A stretch of 64,000 bases of DNA, taken from positions 1 to 64,000 of the forward strand of contig JAFLDS010000013.1 in assembly GCA_017302295.1 (NCBI GenBank). The letters run 5' to 3'. This DNA comes from Thauera sp. (GTDB lineage: Bacteria > Pseudomonadota > Gammaproteobacteria > Burkholderiales > Rhodocyclaceae). The number at the start of each line of letters is the position of its first letter. Within the stretch, counting starts at the first letter, position 1. The notes under the pieces are model-generated. The model saw only the letters and a program-made list of their open reading frames with translations, did no database searches and was not told the DNA's origin. The position numbers and the translations under genes are program-made. Of this stretch, positions 19,184 through 29,129 are shown one piece after another.

Positions 19184-20560
19184 ATGGTCAACGGATTCAT
19201 TCAGGCGTCCTACTTCGTCGTCGCCGTGGTGTTCATCCTCGGCCTGAAAGCGATGAGCTCGCCGGTGACGGCGCGCAAGGGCATCGTGTGGGCGGGCTAC
19301 GCCATGGTCGCGGCGACCGTGGTCACCTTCTTCACCCCGGGCATGGGCAACGTCGGCCTGATGGTGCTGGCGATCGTGAGCGGTGGCGCGGTGGCGTGGT
19401 GGTCGGGCAAGACGGTCAAGATGACCGACATGCCGCAGATGGTCGCCATCTATAACGGCATGGGCGGCGGCGCGGCGGCGGCGATCGCGGCGCTGGAGTT
19501 CGCGCGCGGCGAAGTGCACGGCCCGGTCGCGGCCACGCTCGCGGTGCTCGGCGCGCTGATCGGTTCGGTGGCGTTCTCCGGTTCGTGCATCGCGTTTGCC
19601 AAACTGCAGGGCATCATGCAGAAGGCCTGGCGCCTGCCGGCGCAGAACCAGGTGAACATCGCGCTCGCTGCTGTGGCGGTGCTGCTGGGCCTGGGCATCA
19701 TCATGTCCGACACGCCGGCCTCCTTCCTCGTCGTGCTGTTCTTCATCGTTGCGCTGGCGCTCGGCGTGATCCTCACCAGCCCGATCGGTGGTGCCGACAT
19801 GCCGGTGGTGATCTCGCTGCTGAACGCCTTCACCGGTCTCGCGGTGGGTTTCGAAGGCTATGTGCTGGGCAACCCGGCGCTGATCGTGGCCGGCATCGTG
19901 GTCGGTGCCTCGGGCACGCTGCTCACGCAGCTGATGGCCAAGGCGATGAACCGCCCGATCACCAACGTCATCTTTACCCCTCTCACCGGTGCTGCGAGCG
20001 GTGGCGGCGAAGCGGTCGAAGGCACGATGAAGGAGTTCTCGTCGCTCGATGCGGCGTCGGTGATGCGCTACGCGTCCAAGGTCATCATCGTGCCGGGCTA
20101 CGGCATGGCGGTGGCGGGTGCGCAGCACAAGGTGTGGGAAATGGCGCAGCTGCTGGAAGAGGGCGGCGTCGAGGTGGTGTTCGCCATCCACCCGGTGGCG
20201 GGGCGCATGCCGGGCCACATGAACGTGCTGCTGGCCGAGGCGGGCGTGCCTTACGACAAGATCTTCGACCTCGAAGAGATCAACGCCGACTTCGCGCAGG
20301 CCGACGTGGCGCTGGTGATTGGCGCCAACGACGTGGTGAACCCGGTTGCGCGCACCGACAAGTCGAGCCCGATCTACGGCATGCCGATTCTGAACGCCGA
20401 CATGGCGCAGAACGTCATCGTGGTGAAGCGCGGCAAGGGCGCGGGCTACTCGGGCATCGAGAACGCCCTGTTCTACAAGGACAACTGCCGCATGCTGTAC
20501 GGCAGCGCGCAGCAGGCCATCGGCGAAGTCATCCAGCACGTGAAGGCGCTGGAGGCGTGA
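19184..20560 (+). CDS. pntB: NAD(P) transhydrogenase subunit beta
   Basis: 458 aa. The first half holds about eight membrane helices (proton channel with GGGAAAAIAALEF). The C-terminal third is the NADP(H)-binding dIII domain (VIIVPGYGMAVAGAQHKVWEMA, HPVAGRMPGHMNVLLAEA, VIGANDVVNP, KRGKGAGYSGIENALF). Full family length. It starts immediately after the pntAB stop, so the three genes are one unit. Confidence 0.97.
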   Translation: MVNGFIQASYFVVAVVFILGLKAMSSPVTARKGIVWAGYAMVAATVVTFFTPGMGNVGLMVLAIVSGGAVAWWSGKTVKMTDMPQMVAIYNGMGGGAAAAIAALEFARGEVHGPVAATLAVLGALIGSVAFSGSCIAFAKLQGIMQKAWRLPAQNQVNIALAAVAVLLGLGIIMSDTPASFLVVLFFIVALALGVILTSPIGGADMPVVISLLNAFTGLAVGFEGYVLGNPALIVAGIVVGASGTLLTQLMAKAMNRPITNVIFTPLTGAASGGGEAVEGTMKEFSSLDAASVMRYASKVIIVPGYGMAVAGAQHKVWEMAQLLEEGGVEVVFAIHPVAGRMPGHMNVLLAEAGVPYDKIFDLEEINADFAQADVALVIGANDVVNPVARTDKSSPIYGMPILNADMAQNVIVVKRGKGAGYSGIENALFYKDNCRMLYGSAQQAIGEVIQHVKALEA

Positions 20561-20609
20561 TGCCGGACCCGCTCGCCGACATGGCGGCGGGTCGTGCTTC
20601 AGTCGTGGC

Positions 20610-20663
20610 CGCATCGGGCCGTAAACCGGAGTGTCAGCACTTCCCGGTTTGCGGCCCGATGCG
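20610..20663. repeat. 54-nt near-perfect hairpin after pntB, covering the next start codon
   Basis: Left arm 20610-20633, loop TCAG (20634-20637), right arm 20638-20663. The arms pair over 12 bp (CGCATCGGGCCG), one G-T pair, 7 bp (AAACCGG), a small bulge and 3 bp. No T-run follows, so it is not a standard rho-independent terminator. The ATG at 20659 of the next gene lies inside the right arm. It could end pnt transcription, stabilise the pnt mRNA, hide the next start codon, or be a copy of a genome-wide palindromic repeat. Confidence 0.75.
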
Positions 20664-21021
20664 TTACATCCTTCCCCTGTTGTGTGTTGCGCTGTCGAAC
20701 CCGGCGGCAGCGCAGATTCCGGCTCCCCCCGCAGCCGCGCCAGCCCCGGCTGCGTCTGGCGCACCCCAGGGTACACCGGCTGCCGCTTCCGTCGCAGCGC
20801 CCGGAAAACCGCCGCGCCCGGAATGGCGCGATACAAGCGCCTACCGCTTCCCCGCGGTGGCGAAGACCGTCTCCGATCTGCAGAACCTTGCACATGCGAT
20901 GCGGCTGCGCGACTACTGCGCCGACGGGCGCGTGAAGGACGAGTTCGTGCGCGAAAGGCTGGACCGTTTCAGCGTCATCACCGGTCGCCCGGAGACCTGC
21001 CGCACGCTGCTGGATTACTGA
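20659..21021 (+). CDS. small secreted protein, unknown function
   Basis: 120 aa. The ATG at 20659 gives a signal peptide (MRYILPLLCVALSNPAAAQ). The frame is also open from an ATG overlapping the pntB stop, which would remove that signal. After cleavage there is an Ala/Pro-rich linker (about residues 20-55), then a compact C-terminal domain with two cysteines (RLRDYCADGRV and RPETCRTLLDY) that could form a disulfide. No family recognised. The start codon is buried in a strong RNA hairpin, so translation may be conditional. Confidence 0.65.
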   Translation: MRYILPLLCVALSNPAAAQIPAPPAAAPAPAASGAPQGTPAAASVAAPGKPPRPEWRDTSAYRFPAVAKTVSDLQNLAHAMRLRDYCADGRVKDEFVRERLDRFSVITGRPETCRTLLDY

Positions 21022-21074
21022 GAGTCCGTCAGCCTGATGCGTTGCCGCTCGACGCGGGCGCCCGAACGGAGGCG

Positions 21075-23210
21075 TCAGCCCCGTGCAACGAGAAAGGATC
21101 GGAAATCTTCCGCGGTGACCGCGGGTCCGAACAGCGGCCCCTGCTGTAGATGGCAGTCAAGCGCGCACAGGAAGGCCTGCTGGGCCTTGTTCTCGACGCC
21201 GCGGGCGAAAACCTCCAGGCCGAGCGGTACGGCCATGCTGGCGATCGCTTCGACGACGGCTTCGTCGCGCTCGTTCCGGCCGACGCCGCGCACGAGATCC
21301 GGATGCAGTTTCAGCGCGCGCAGCGGGTGGTGCTTGAGGCGCGGAATCGATGACAGGCCGCGGCCGAAGTCGTCGATGGCGAGGCGGATGCCCCGATCGC
21401 CCAGCGCGCGCAGCGTCGCGGTGACTCGCGGCGAGTCTTCCTCCAGCACCTGCTCGTCGAGATCGAGCTCCAGCCGCTCGGCGGGCAGGCCGCTGCTGGC
21501 GAGTGCTGCGCTGACGCTGGACAGGAGGTCGCTTTGCAACACCTGCTCGATGGCGACATTGACCGTCAGTGTCACCGGCTGCCCATGGACCTCCGGCCAA
21601 CGGCGGGCGTGGTGACAGGCTGCATGCAGCACCCAGTCGCCCAGGCGGGCAATCAGGCTGCCGTCGCGTACTGCGCCGATGAAGCGGCTGAACGGGATCT
21701 GGCCGAGCTGCGGGTGGTTCCAGCGCAGCAAGGCCTCCCCGGCGCGCAGTCGCCGGGTGCGGGCGTCGACCAGCGGCTGGAAGTGCAGCTCCAGCTGCTG
21801 ACGTTCGATCGCATGGCGCAGTCCGGCCGCGAAGTGGTGCCGTTCCACGTCGGCGCGGTCGGCTTCGGAGTGATACATGCGCACCCGGTTCCGCCCGAGG
21901 CGTCGCGCGTGGTCGAGCGCCGCACGCGCGCAGGCGAGGAGGGCGGTCAGCGTCTGGCCATCCTGCGGGAATAAGGCCACGCCGAGGCTGGCGGTCAGAT
22001 TCAACGGCTGCCCGAGCACTTCGCAAGGTTGCGCCAGCGCAGCGCGCAGGGCCTCGGCGCAGCGTTCGGCTTCGCCTGCCAGATCGATGTCCGGCAGCAG
22101 CACGAGGAAACTGTCGCTGCGCTCACGCGCGGCGAGCCCGTCCGGTGCTACCGCGGCTGCAAGGCGGCGTGCCACCTGCTGCATCGCCGCGTCGCCGACG
22201 TTGTCGCCGAATTCGCGATTGATGGCCTTGAAGCCGTCGAGGTCGACGCGGATCACCGCAAGGCTGCAGCGCCGCTGCCGTGCGCGTGCGGTTGCGTCGG
22301 CAAAGTGCGCCTCGAACAGATTGCGGTTCGGGAGGCCGGTCAGCAGGTCGTGACTCGTCAGGTACATGGCCTGCGCATCGCTGCGGCCATGGCTGCCATG
22401 CAGCAGCGCGTGCTGATAGCGCTGCACGTTCAGGTTGCCGGGCGGGGGAAACGGCGGATGCGGGCCCCTGCCAGCCGGGATCTGCTCCAAGAGTGGCAAC
22501 AGCAGCAGGCGCCAGCCGGGCCGCGGGCCGGCAAGCACGCGGGCGCCGATCGGCTCGGCGCGTGCCTCGGTTCGCACCTGCGCGAGCGGCGGCGCGCCTG
22601 CGGCCGGCCAGAGGACGTCGAGCCGAACGCCGACCGGCTGTCCGACCAGCGCGTCGCGCTCGACGCCAAGAGCGGATAGGGCAACGCTGTTGGCGGCGCT
22701 GATGTGATCCTTGTCGTCGATGACGATGACCGGCTGTGCCAGGGCGGCGGCCAGTCGCGGCCACAGCACATCCTGCGGCTGCTGAGCGGCCGGTGTCGTG
22801 GCGTGGCCGGGGCTGAGAATCAGTGCGTGAATGCCGGGACGCAGCCGCGCCGCGGCGATGAAGCTGAAATCCCTGTTCTGCCCTGCAGCGACGGTGAGCC
22901 GCAGTGAGCCGCGGTTCTCGCCGTGAATGAACAGCCGCGCACGGGCATCGAGAAAGTCGCGCTCGGAGGGAAACAGGTCGGCGAGCGGCCGGCCCGCGAT
23001 CTGCCGGTAATCCCGCTCGAGCAGGCGGCAGGCGGCCCCGTTGGCGTCGAGGATCACCTCGTCGCCGGTGATGATCAGACCCTCGTCGAGCAGCTCGAGC
23101 AGCGCGAGGTAAACGCCGGTCTCCGCGCCCTCCGAGAGGTCGGGCACGAAGGGGTCGGCAGGGGCGTCTTGGCCGCGGGGCGGTCCGGCTGGGTTCACGG
23201 GCTGCTGCAT
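21075..23210 (-). CDS. PAS-GGDEF-EAL protein with degenerate catalytic motifs
   Basis: 711 aa with no membrane helix. The order is a PAS-like domain (about 30-140), a second PAS-like stretch (about 150-240), a GGDEF-type domain (about 300-440) and an EAL domain (about 455-700). The GGDEF signature is replaced by RSDSF (364-368), so cyclase activity is unlikely. The EAL domain keeps E492-A-L-L and the IDDFG pair, but LKLHPDL replaces the usual KID motif and DLDE replaces the E-x-T-E motif. It may be a weak phosphodiesterase, a c-di-GMP or GTP sensor, or a protein-interaction module. Confidence 0.85.
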   Translation of the reverse strand: MQQPVNPAGPPRGQDAPADPFVPDLSEGAETGVYLALLELLDEGLIITGDEVILDANGAACRLLERDYRQIAGRPLADLFPSERDFLDARARLFIHGENRGSLRLTVAAGQNRDFSFIAAARLRPGIHALILSPGHATTPAAQQPQDVLWPRLAAALAQPVIVIDDKDHISAANSVALSALGVERDALVGQPVGVRLDVLWPAAGAPPLAQVRTEARAEPIGARVLAGPRPGWRLLLLPLLEQIPAGRGPHPPFPPPGNLNVQRYQHALLHGSHGRSDAQAMYLTSHDLLTGLPNRNLFEAHFADATARARQRRCSLAVIRVDLDGFKAINREFGDNVGDAAMQQVARRLAAAVAPDGLAARERSDSFLVLLPDIDLAGEAERCAEALRAALAQPCEVLGQPLNLTASLGVALFPQDGQTLTALLACARAALDHARRLGRNRVRMYHSEADRADVERHHFAAGLRHAIERQQLELHFQPLVDARTRRLRAGEALLRWNHPQLGQIPFSRFIGAVRDGSLIARLGDWVLHAACHHARRWPEVHGQPVTLTVNVAIEQVLQSDLLSSVSAALASSGLPAERLELDLDEQVLEEDSPRVTATLRALGDRGIRLAIDDFGRGLSSIPRLKHHPLRALKLHPDLVRGVGRNERDEAVVEAIASMAVPLGLEVFARGVENKAQQAFLCALDCHLQQGPLFGPAVTAEDFRSFLVARG

Positions 23211-23303
23211 CGAAAATTCGTCAGGATCACGATATATCGGCTTCGATGCCAGAATACTTGAACCCGTTTTCGCCCTTCGCCTGAATAGCCGGGCTTGAAG
23301 CCC

Positions 23304-24752
<1,449 letters not shown>

Positions 24753-24803
24753 GGGTGCCTTTCGGGTCGGCGGGGATTGCCCTGCCGGAATTGTAAAGGC
24801 GGC

Positions 24804-24809
24804 ATTATA
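24804..24809 (-). promoter_or_regulatory. candidate -10 box of rhlE
   Basis: TATAAT on the minus strand, about 50 bases before the rhlE start. I cannot find a good -35 box at 16-18 bases; the region there is occupied by the inverted repeat at 24812-24840. Confidence 0.4.
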
Positions 24810-24811
24810 CA

Positions 24812-24840
24812 CCCTGTCCGAAAATCGTTTCCCGACAGGG
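24812..24840. terminator. inverted repeat between rlmM and rhlE, weak terminator candidate
   Basis: CCCTGTC pairs with GACAGGG (7 bp), with a further GAAA/TTTC inner stem and a CGAT loop. No T-run follows. It lies after the rlmM stop and directly ahead of the rhlE -10 box, so it may be a terminator of rlmM or a protein-binding site. Confidence 0.3.
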
Positions 24841-24869
24841 GGTTCCGGCGCTCTGGAGGGCTGAGCGTG

Positions 24870-25964
24870 CTACTTCTTCAGCGCGAGATAGGCGGTGACT
24901 TCCTCGCGGTCGTGGTAGAGCTGTTTGATGCGCAGCTCGTAAGGCCCGACGCTGGCGAGCCGCTTCTGGATCAGCATGCGGCATTGCTCGACGCCCTCGA
25001 GGCGGCGCTTCATCGGCAGCTTGAGGTTGAAGATGGTGCGCCGGCACTTGCCGGTGGCGATCCACTCGGCCATCAGCGAGGCGATGCGGCTGGGCTGCTC
25101 GACCATGTCGCACACCATCCAGTCGACCGAGCGCTGCGGGCGCCAGGTGAAACCGTCGGCGCGGATGTGCTCGACCATCTCGGTGGCCATCACGCTGTCG
25201 CGCAGCGGGCCGTTGTCGATGGCGGTCACGCGCAGGCCGCGGTTAACGAGTTGCCAGGTCCAGCCGCCGGGCGCGGCGCCGAGATCGACCGCGCGCTGGC
25301 CGGCGCGGAGCAGGGATTCGCGCTCTTCGTCGCTGAGCAGCGTGGTGAAGGCTTCCGCCAGCTTGAGCGTGGAGCGGCTCGGTGCATTGGAGGGCATGCG
25401 CAGGCGCGGTACGCCCATTGGCCAGGGGGCGGCCTGGCCGGGCAGCTCGGCGGCAAGCCACGCGGTCGTGGCGTCGGAGAACAGCACGTGCAGCACCGGC
25501 AGGCCGGTGCGGCTGGTGCGCAGCGTGCTGGCCTTCTCGAGCTCGCGCGACAGCGGTTCGGTGAAGCGGCGACAGAAGCCCGATTGCTGCTTGGCGACAT
25601 CGGTGTCCGGTGTCTCCAGCACGACGCCGGAAAAGCGCTGGCCCGAAGCCTTGACCGCCTCGACGATGGGGCGGGCGCGGTCGCGCTCGGGCAGGTTCTC
25701 CACGCGTGCGAACCAGGGCAGCAACTGGCGCGCGAACACCGGGCGGCGCCAGTCGGTCGCTTCGCCGAGGGAGGTCAGAGGGACGGGCTCGAAGGATTCA
25801 TAGACCACATAGCCGGTATCGGGCTGTGCACGCACATAGCCTATGAGGCCGGCGTCGGCGGCGAGGTCGTCGATTTCGGCAGCGAGCTCCTTCTCGAAGC
25901 CGGCGCGGCAGTATCCGATCAGGCCGGAGACGAGGAGGCTGATGCCTGGAGTGTGAGTGGACAT
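24870..25964 (-). CDS. rlmM: 23S rRNA 2'-O-ribose cytidine-2498 methyltransferase RlmM
   Basis: 364 aa from the ATG at 25964 (MSTHTPGISLLVSG). The frame stays open for about 350 codons upstream, but that part has no family support. A THUMP-like N-terminal region precedes a Rossmann methyltransferase domain with the SAM motif DLGAAPGGW at 227-235, PSRSTLKLAEAF, and the VDWMVCDMVEQPSRIA / KLPMKRR catalytic region. It methylates C2498 of 23S rRNA with S-adenosylmethionine. Confidence 0.93.
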   Translation of the reverse strand: MSTHTPGISLLVSGLIGYCRAGFEKELAAEIDDLAADAGLIGYVRAQPDTGYVVYESFEPVPLTSLGEATDWRRPVFARQLLPWFARVENLPERDRARPIVEAVKASGQRFSGVVLETPDTDVAKQQSGFCRRFTEPLSRELEKASTLRTSRTGLPVLHVLFSDATTAWLAAELPGQAAPWPMGVPRLRMPSNAPSRSTLKLAEAFTTLLSDEERESLLRAGQRAVDLGAAPGGWTWQLVNRGLRVTAIDNGPLRDSVMATEMVEHIRADGFTWRPQRSVDWMVCDMVEQPSRIASLMAEWIATGKCRRTIFNLKLPMKRRLEGVEQCRMLIQKRLASVGPYELRIKQLYHDREEVTAYLALKK

Positions 25965-26141
25965 CGGATGAACGGGAAGTGAATGCGTCGGGGACGCTGG
26001 ATGGGGGCGCTCGGCAGGGACGCCGCGGATCTTGCGGCTTGACGCTGAAGTATCATGGCGCCTAACCGCAAGATGATAAGCCGCGGCAGGGGCGCAGGCG
26101 AGCGCCGATTGCGCGCTGGCTGTCAACGACAGGAGGGAAGG

Positions 26142-27194
26142 ATGAGCGAACGCGCGATGAGCTACCGGGTTCTGGGCGAGGATGGGCCGAGGGTCTCGGC
26201 GATCTGCCTCGGGACGATGACTTTTGGCCAGCAGAACACCGAAGACGAGGCCCACGCCCAGCTCGACTTCGCCTTGGAGCGCGGCATCAATTTCATCGAC
26301 GTCGCGGAAATCTACCCGGTGCCGACGCGTGAGGAGACATCGGGCGCCACCGAGCGTTTCGTCGGCAGCTGGCTCGCGCGCCAGGCACGCGAGAAACTGG
26401 TGATCGCCACCAAGGTTGCCGGGCCGGCGCGCTCCTTGCCCTGGGTGCGCGGTGGTCCACCCGCGCTTGATCGCGACAACATCCGTGCGGCGGTGGAGGG
26501 AAGCCTGCGCCGCCTGCGGACGGACTATATCGATCTGTACCAGCTGCACTGGCCTGAGCGGAACCAGCCGATGTTCGGCCAGTGGCAGTACGACCCAGAG
26601 AAGGAGCGTGAATGCACGCCGATCCGGGCGCAGCTCGAGGCACTGGCGGAGTTGGTCGAGGCGGGCAAGGTCCGCCGGGTGGGCCTGTCCAACGAGCATC
26701 CCTGGGGCGTGATGGAGTTTCTGCGCCTGTCGCGAGAGTTCGGTCTGCCTCGCGTCGTGTCGATCCAGAACGCCTATAGCCTGCTGAATCGGACTTTCGA
26801 AAGCGGCCTGGCCGAGATCGCCCATCGCGAGAAGGTGAGCCTGCTGGCGTATTCGCCGCTGGCTTTTGGCCACCTGTCGGGGAAGTATCTGCAAGATCCG
26901 ACCGCAGCGGGGCGCATCACCCTGTTTCCGAATTTCGGTCAGCGCTACTCGAAGCCCAATCTCGTGCCGGCGGTCGAGGCCTACGTTGCACTCGCGCGCG
27001 AGCACGGACTGACACCGGCCCAGCTAGCGCTCGGTTTTGCGTATTCGCGCTGGTTCGTCGGCAGCACTATCGTCGGGGCGACGTCGATGGCTCAGCTGCG
27101 GGAAAATCTGGATGCGTGGAAGGTGGCGATCGACGCGCCATTGGGCGAGGCGATCGACGCGGTGCACCTGCGCTACACGAATCCCGCGCCCTGA
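26142..27194 (+). CDS. aldo/keto reductase, Tas-like
   Basis: 350 aa. The ATG at 26142 follows AGGAGGGA. A TIM-barrel NADP-dependent reductase with the catalytic set FIDVAEIYP (Asp and Tyr), VIATKV (Lys) and YQLHWPER (His). The long insert after that and the GSTIVGATSMAQLRENL cofactor-binding end resemble E. coli Tas / YajO proteins, whose physiological substrates are unclear. Transcribed divergently from rlmM; its stop is 8 bases from the end of the opposing lipoprotein gene. Confidence 0.92.
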   Translation: MSERAMSYRVLGEDGPRVSAICLGTMTFGQQNTEDEAHAQLDFALERGINFIDVAEIYPVPTREETSGATERFVGSWLARQAREKLVIATKVAGPARSLPWVRGGPPALDRDNIRAAVEGSLRRLRTDYIDLYQLHWPERNQPMFGQWQYDPEKERECTPIRAQLEALAELVEAGKVRRVGLSNEHPWGVMEFLRLSREFGLPRVVSIQNAYSLLNRTFESGLAEIAHREKVSLLAYSPLAFGHLSGKYLQDPTAAGRITLFPNFGQRYSKPNLVPAVEAYVALAREHGLTPAQLALGFAYSRWFVGSTIVGATSMAQLRENLDAWKVAIDAPLGEAIDAVHLRYTNPAP

Positions 27195-27202
27195 AGCCCC
27201 TG

Positions 27203-27556
27203 TCAATGAGCGGCGGCGGGTCGGGCTGGCTGCGCCGCCGGATTGGCTGCGGCAGCCGGAGCGGGCGGTTTGCTGTTCACAGGGAGCTGTGACGGAACCA
27301 CTTCGAGCTTGTGCTCCATCATGTAGTCGTTCATCTCGCGCCAGCCGGCGAATACCGCGGCCTTTTCCGCGCCGGGGTTGAGCGTGTAGCAGTCCTCGAG
27401 CGAGCGTCCCGCATGGCGGCAGGCGCTGCCGACGGCGCGCCCCTCGGCTTCGGCCTTCTTCGGGTTCGGTATTTCGAGCGCTTCGCTGAGCTGGTCGCAG
27501 CCGCCGGCGAGCGGCAGGGCGAGCAGCAGCAGAAGGGTGTGCAGGGTGTTGCGCAT
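27203..27556 (-). CDS. small lipoprotein, unknown function
   Basis: 117 aa from the ATG at 27556, chosen because it starts a lipoprotein signal (MRNTLHTLLLLLALPLAGGC, lipobox Cys at residue 20). The mature part has two more cysteines (GSACRHAGRSLEDCYTLN) that may pair, a short helical domain (FAGWREMNDYMMEHKLEVVP) and an Ala/Pro-rich C-terminal tail. Probably membrane-anchored in the periplasm. No family recognised. Confidence 0.7.
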   Translation of the reverse strand: MRNTLHTLLLLLALPLAGGCDQLSEALEIPNPKKAEAEGRAVGSACRHAGRSLEDCYTLNPGAEKAAVFAGWREMNDYMMEHKLEVVPSQLPVNSKPPAPAAAANPAAQPARPAAAH

Positions 27557-27691
27557 GGCTGAAGAGGGGCGTCCTGTCCTGTGGCCTGAGTGGGTATCGT
27601 CCGTGGCGCGGGATTCTTGAACCCGGTGTGGCGTTCTGCGCACCCGTGAACAACGCCCGTCTCGGCGGCGGCCAAATTCGTTTGCGCGAAC

Positions 27692-27697
27692 TATAAT
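27692..27697 (+). promoter_or_regulatory. candidate -10 box of the solute-binding protein gene
   Basis: A perfect TATAAT about 44 bases before the ATG at 27741. No convincing -35 box is seen at the usual distance. Confidence 0.5.
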
Positions 27698-27740
27698 TCA
27701 AAAGCTGGTGTCCCTCCGTTTCCATTTTGCTGGTAAAGCC

Positions 27741-29012
27741 ATGAATCAGAAGTCTTTCACGCGCCTCTCCGCGCTGCTTGCGTCGCTGGGTCTCGTCGCC
27801 TCGCCGGCCTGGGCCGCAAACGACCCCAAGGCCGCCGCCCCGCAACAGATCGAAATTTCTCATCAGCTCCCGCTGGCCAAGGCGGAGGCCTTGAAGGAGC
27901 TCGTCGATCGCTTCAACGCCCAGAGCAAGGACGCGCAGATCGTCATCTCGAAATCCGACTGGCGCGGCGCGACGGCACCGCATCTGATGATTCTCGAGGG
28001 CGATGAGGAGGAGGGCTTCCTCGCCGGCAAGCCCCGTTTCAAGCCGCTCTACTCGATGATGAAGGAAGCCGGCGTCCCCCTGCAGACGCTGCGTCCTCCG
28101 GCGATGATGACGCGCACGCCGGTCGACTCGAAGGGCCAGTTGCTCGCCCTGCCGGTGGGTTTGTCCACGCCGGTGCTGTTCCTGAATCGCGACGCCTTGC
28201 GCAAGGCCGGCGTCAATCCCGACAAGCCCGAGATTGGCACCTGGTTCGATCTGCAGAACACGCTGGGCCGGCTCTCCGATGCCGGCCAGCAGTGCCCCTA
28301 CACCGTGTCCGAACCGGGCCGCGTGATGGTCGAGAACCTCAGCGCGTGGCACAACGAGCCGGTCGCGGCTGCGCGCGGCAAGACGATGGCGCCTTCCTTC
28401 AACGGCATGTTCCAGGTCAAGCACGTGGCGATGATGGCGAGCTGGCAGCGCGCCCGCTACCTGCATGTCTTCGGCGGCAAGACCGAGGCCGAGGAGCGTT
28501 TCGCTGCCGGCGAGTGCGCCGTCATCGCCGCACCGTCGGCGAGCTGGGCCGATTTCCGCGCGAAAGGCAAGGTCGATGTCGGCGTCGCACGCCTGCCTTA
28601 CTACGACGACTTCCCCGGCGCGCCACAGAACACGCTTGCCGACGGTCCTGCGCTGTGGGCATCCGCAGGCAAGAAGCCGGCCGAGTACAAGGCAATGGCG
28701 CGTTTCGTGGGTTTCTGGCTGCAGCCCGAGAACCAGGTCGCCTGGCAGCGTCAGACCGGTTACCTGCCGCTGAACCGCGCCGGCCTGCTGGCTTCGCAGA
28801 GCGAGCTGCTGGGGCAGGATCTCGACAACATCCGTGTCGCTGTGGCGCAGCTCTCCAACAAGCCGGCCACTGCCGACTCGTCGGCGCAGCCGGTTGTCCA
28901 GCGCGAGAAGGTGCGTCGCATCCTCGACGAAGAACTGGCAGGCGTGTGGGCGGACCGCAAGGCGGCCAAGGAGGCGCTGGACAATGCCGTGGCACGCGCC
29001 TCGGGCGGCTGA
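27741..29012 (+). CDS. extracellular solute-binding protein, UgpB-like (orphan)
   Basis: 423 aa. The ATG at 27741 opens a signal peptide (cut near residue 25, SPAWA-AND). The body is a family 1 solute-binding protein. ISHQLPLAKAEALKELVDRFN at the N-terminus, the PVGLSTPVLFLNRDALRKAG segment and the QNQVAWQRQTGYLPLN-like C-terminal region match UgpB, the glycerol-3-phosphate/glycerophosphodiester binding protein. No ABC permease or ATPase gene flanks it, so it either uses a transporter encoded elsewhere or has a sensory role. Confidence 0.83.
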   Translation: MNQKSFTRLSALLASLGLVASPAWAANDPKAAAPQQIEISHQLPLAKAEALKELVDRFNAQSKDAQIVISKSDWRGATAPHLMILEGDEEEGFLAGKPRFKPLYSMMKEAGVPLQTLRPPAMMTRTPVDSKGQLLALPVGLSTPVLFLNRDALRKAGVNPDKPEIGTWFDLQNTLGRLSDAGQQCPYTVSEPGRVMVENLSAWHNEPVAAARGKTMAPSFNGMFQVKHVAMMASWQRARYLHVFGGKTEAEERFAAGECAVIAAPSASWADFRAKGKVDVGVARLPYYDDFPGAPQNTLADGPALWASAGKKPAEYKAMARFVGFWLQPENQVAWQRQTGYLPLNRAGLLASQSELLGQDLDNIRVAVAQLSNKPATADSSAQPVVQREKVRRILDEELAGVWADRKAAKEALDNAVARASGG

Positions 29013-29129
29013 GGCCGGTTCGCGACGCAAGACCTCGCGGTCTCCGGTGATGAGCGTCCGCGCAGCCGCGTCAGCTTGACGCGGCTTGCGCAGGGCCCCT
29101 ACCATCCCGTCTTTTCCGCGAGCATCCTC

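Noticed and set aside
17765-20893. A 1042-codon open frame on the minus strand over pntAA-pntAB-pntB
   Set aside because: It is antisense to three clear transhydrogenase genes. Its His/Arg-rich translation has no domain and is the usual by-product of high third-position GC.
25965-27005. N-terminal extension of the rlmM frame
   Set aside because: RlmM starts normally at 25964; the extension is antisense to the aldo/keto reductase.
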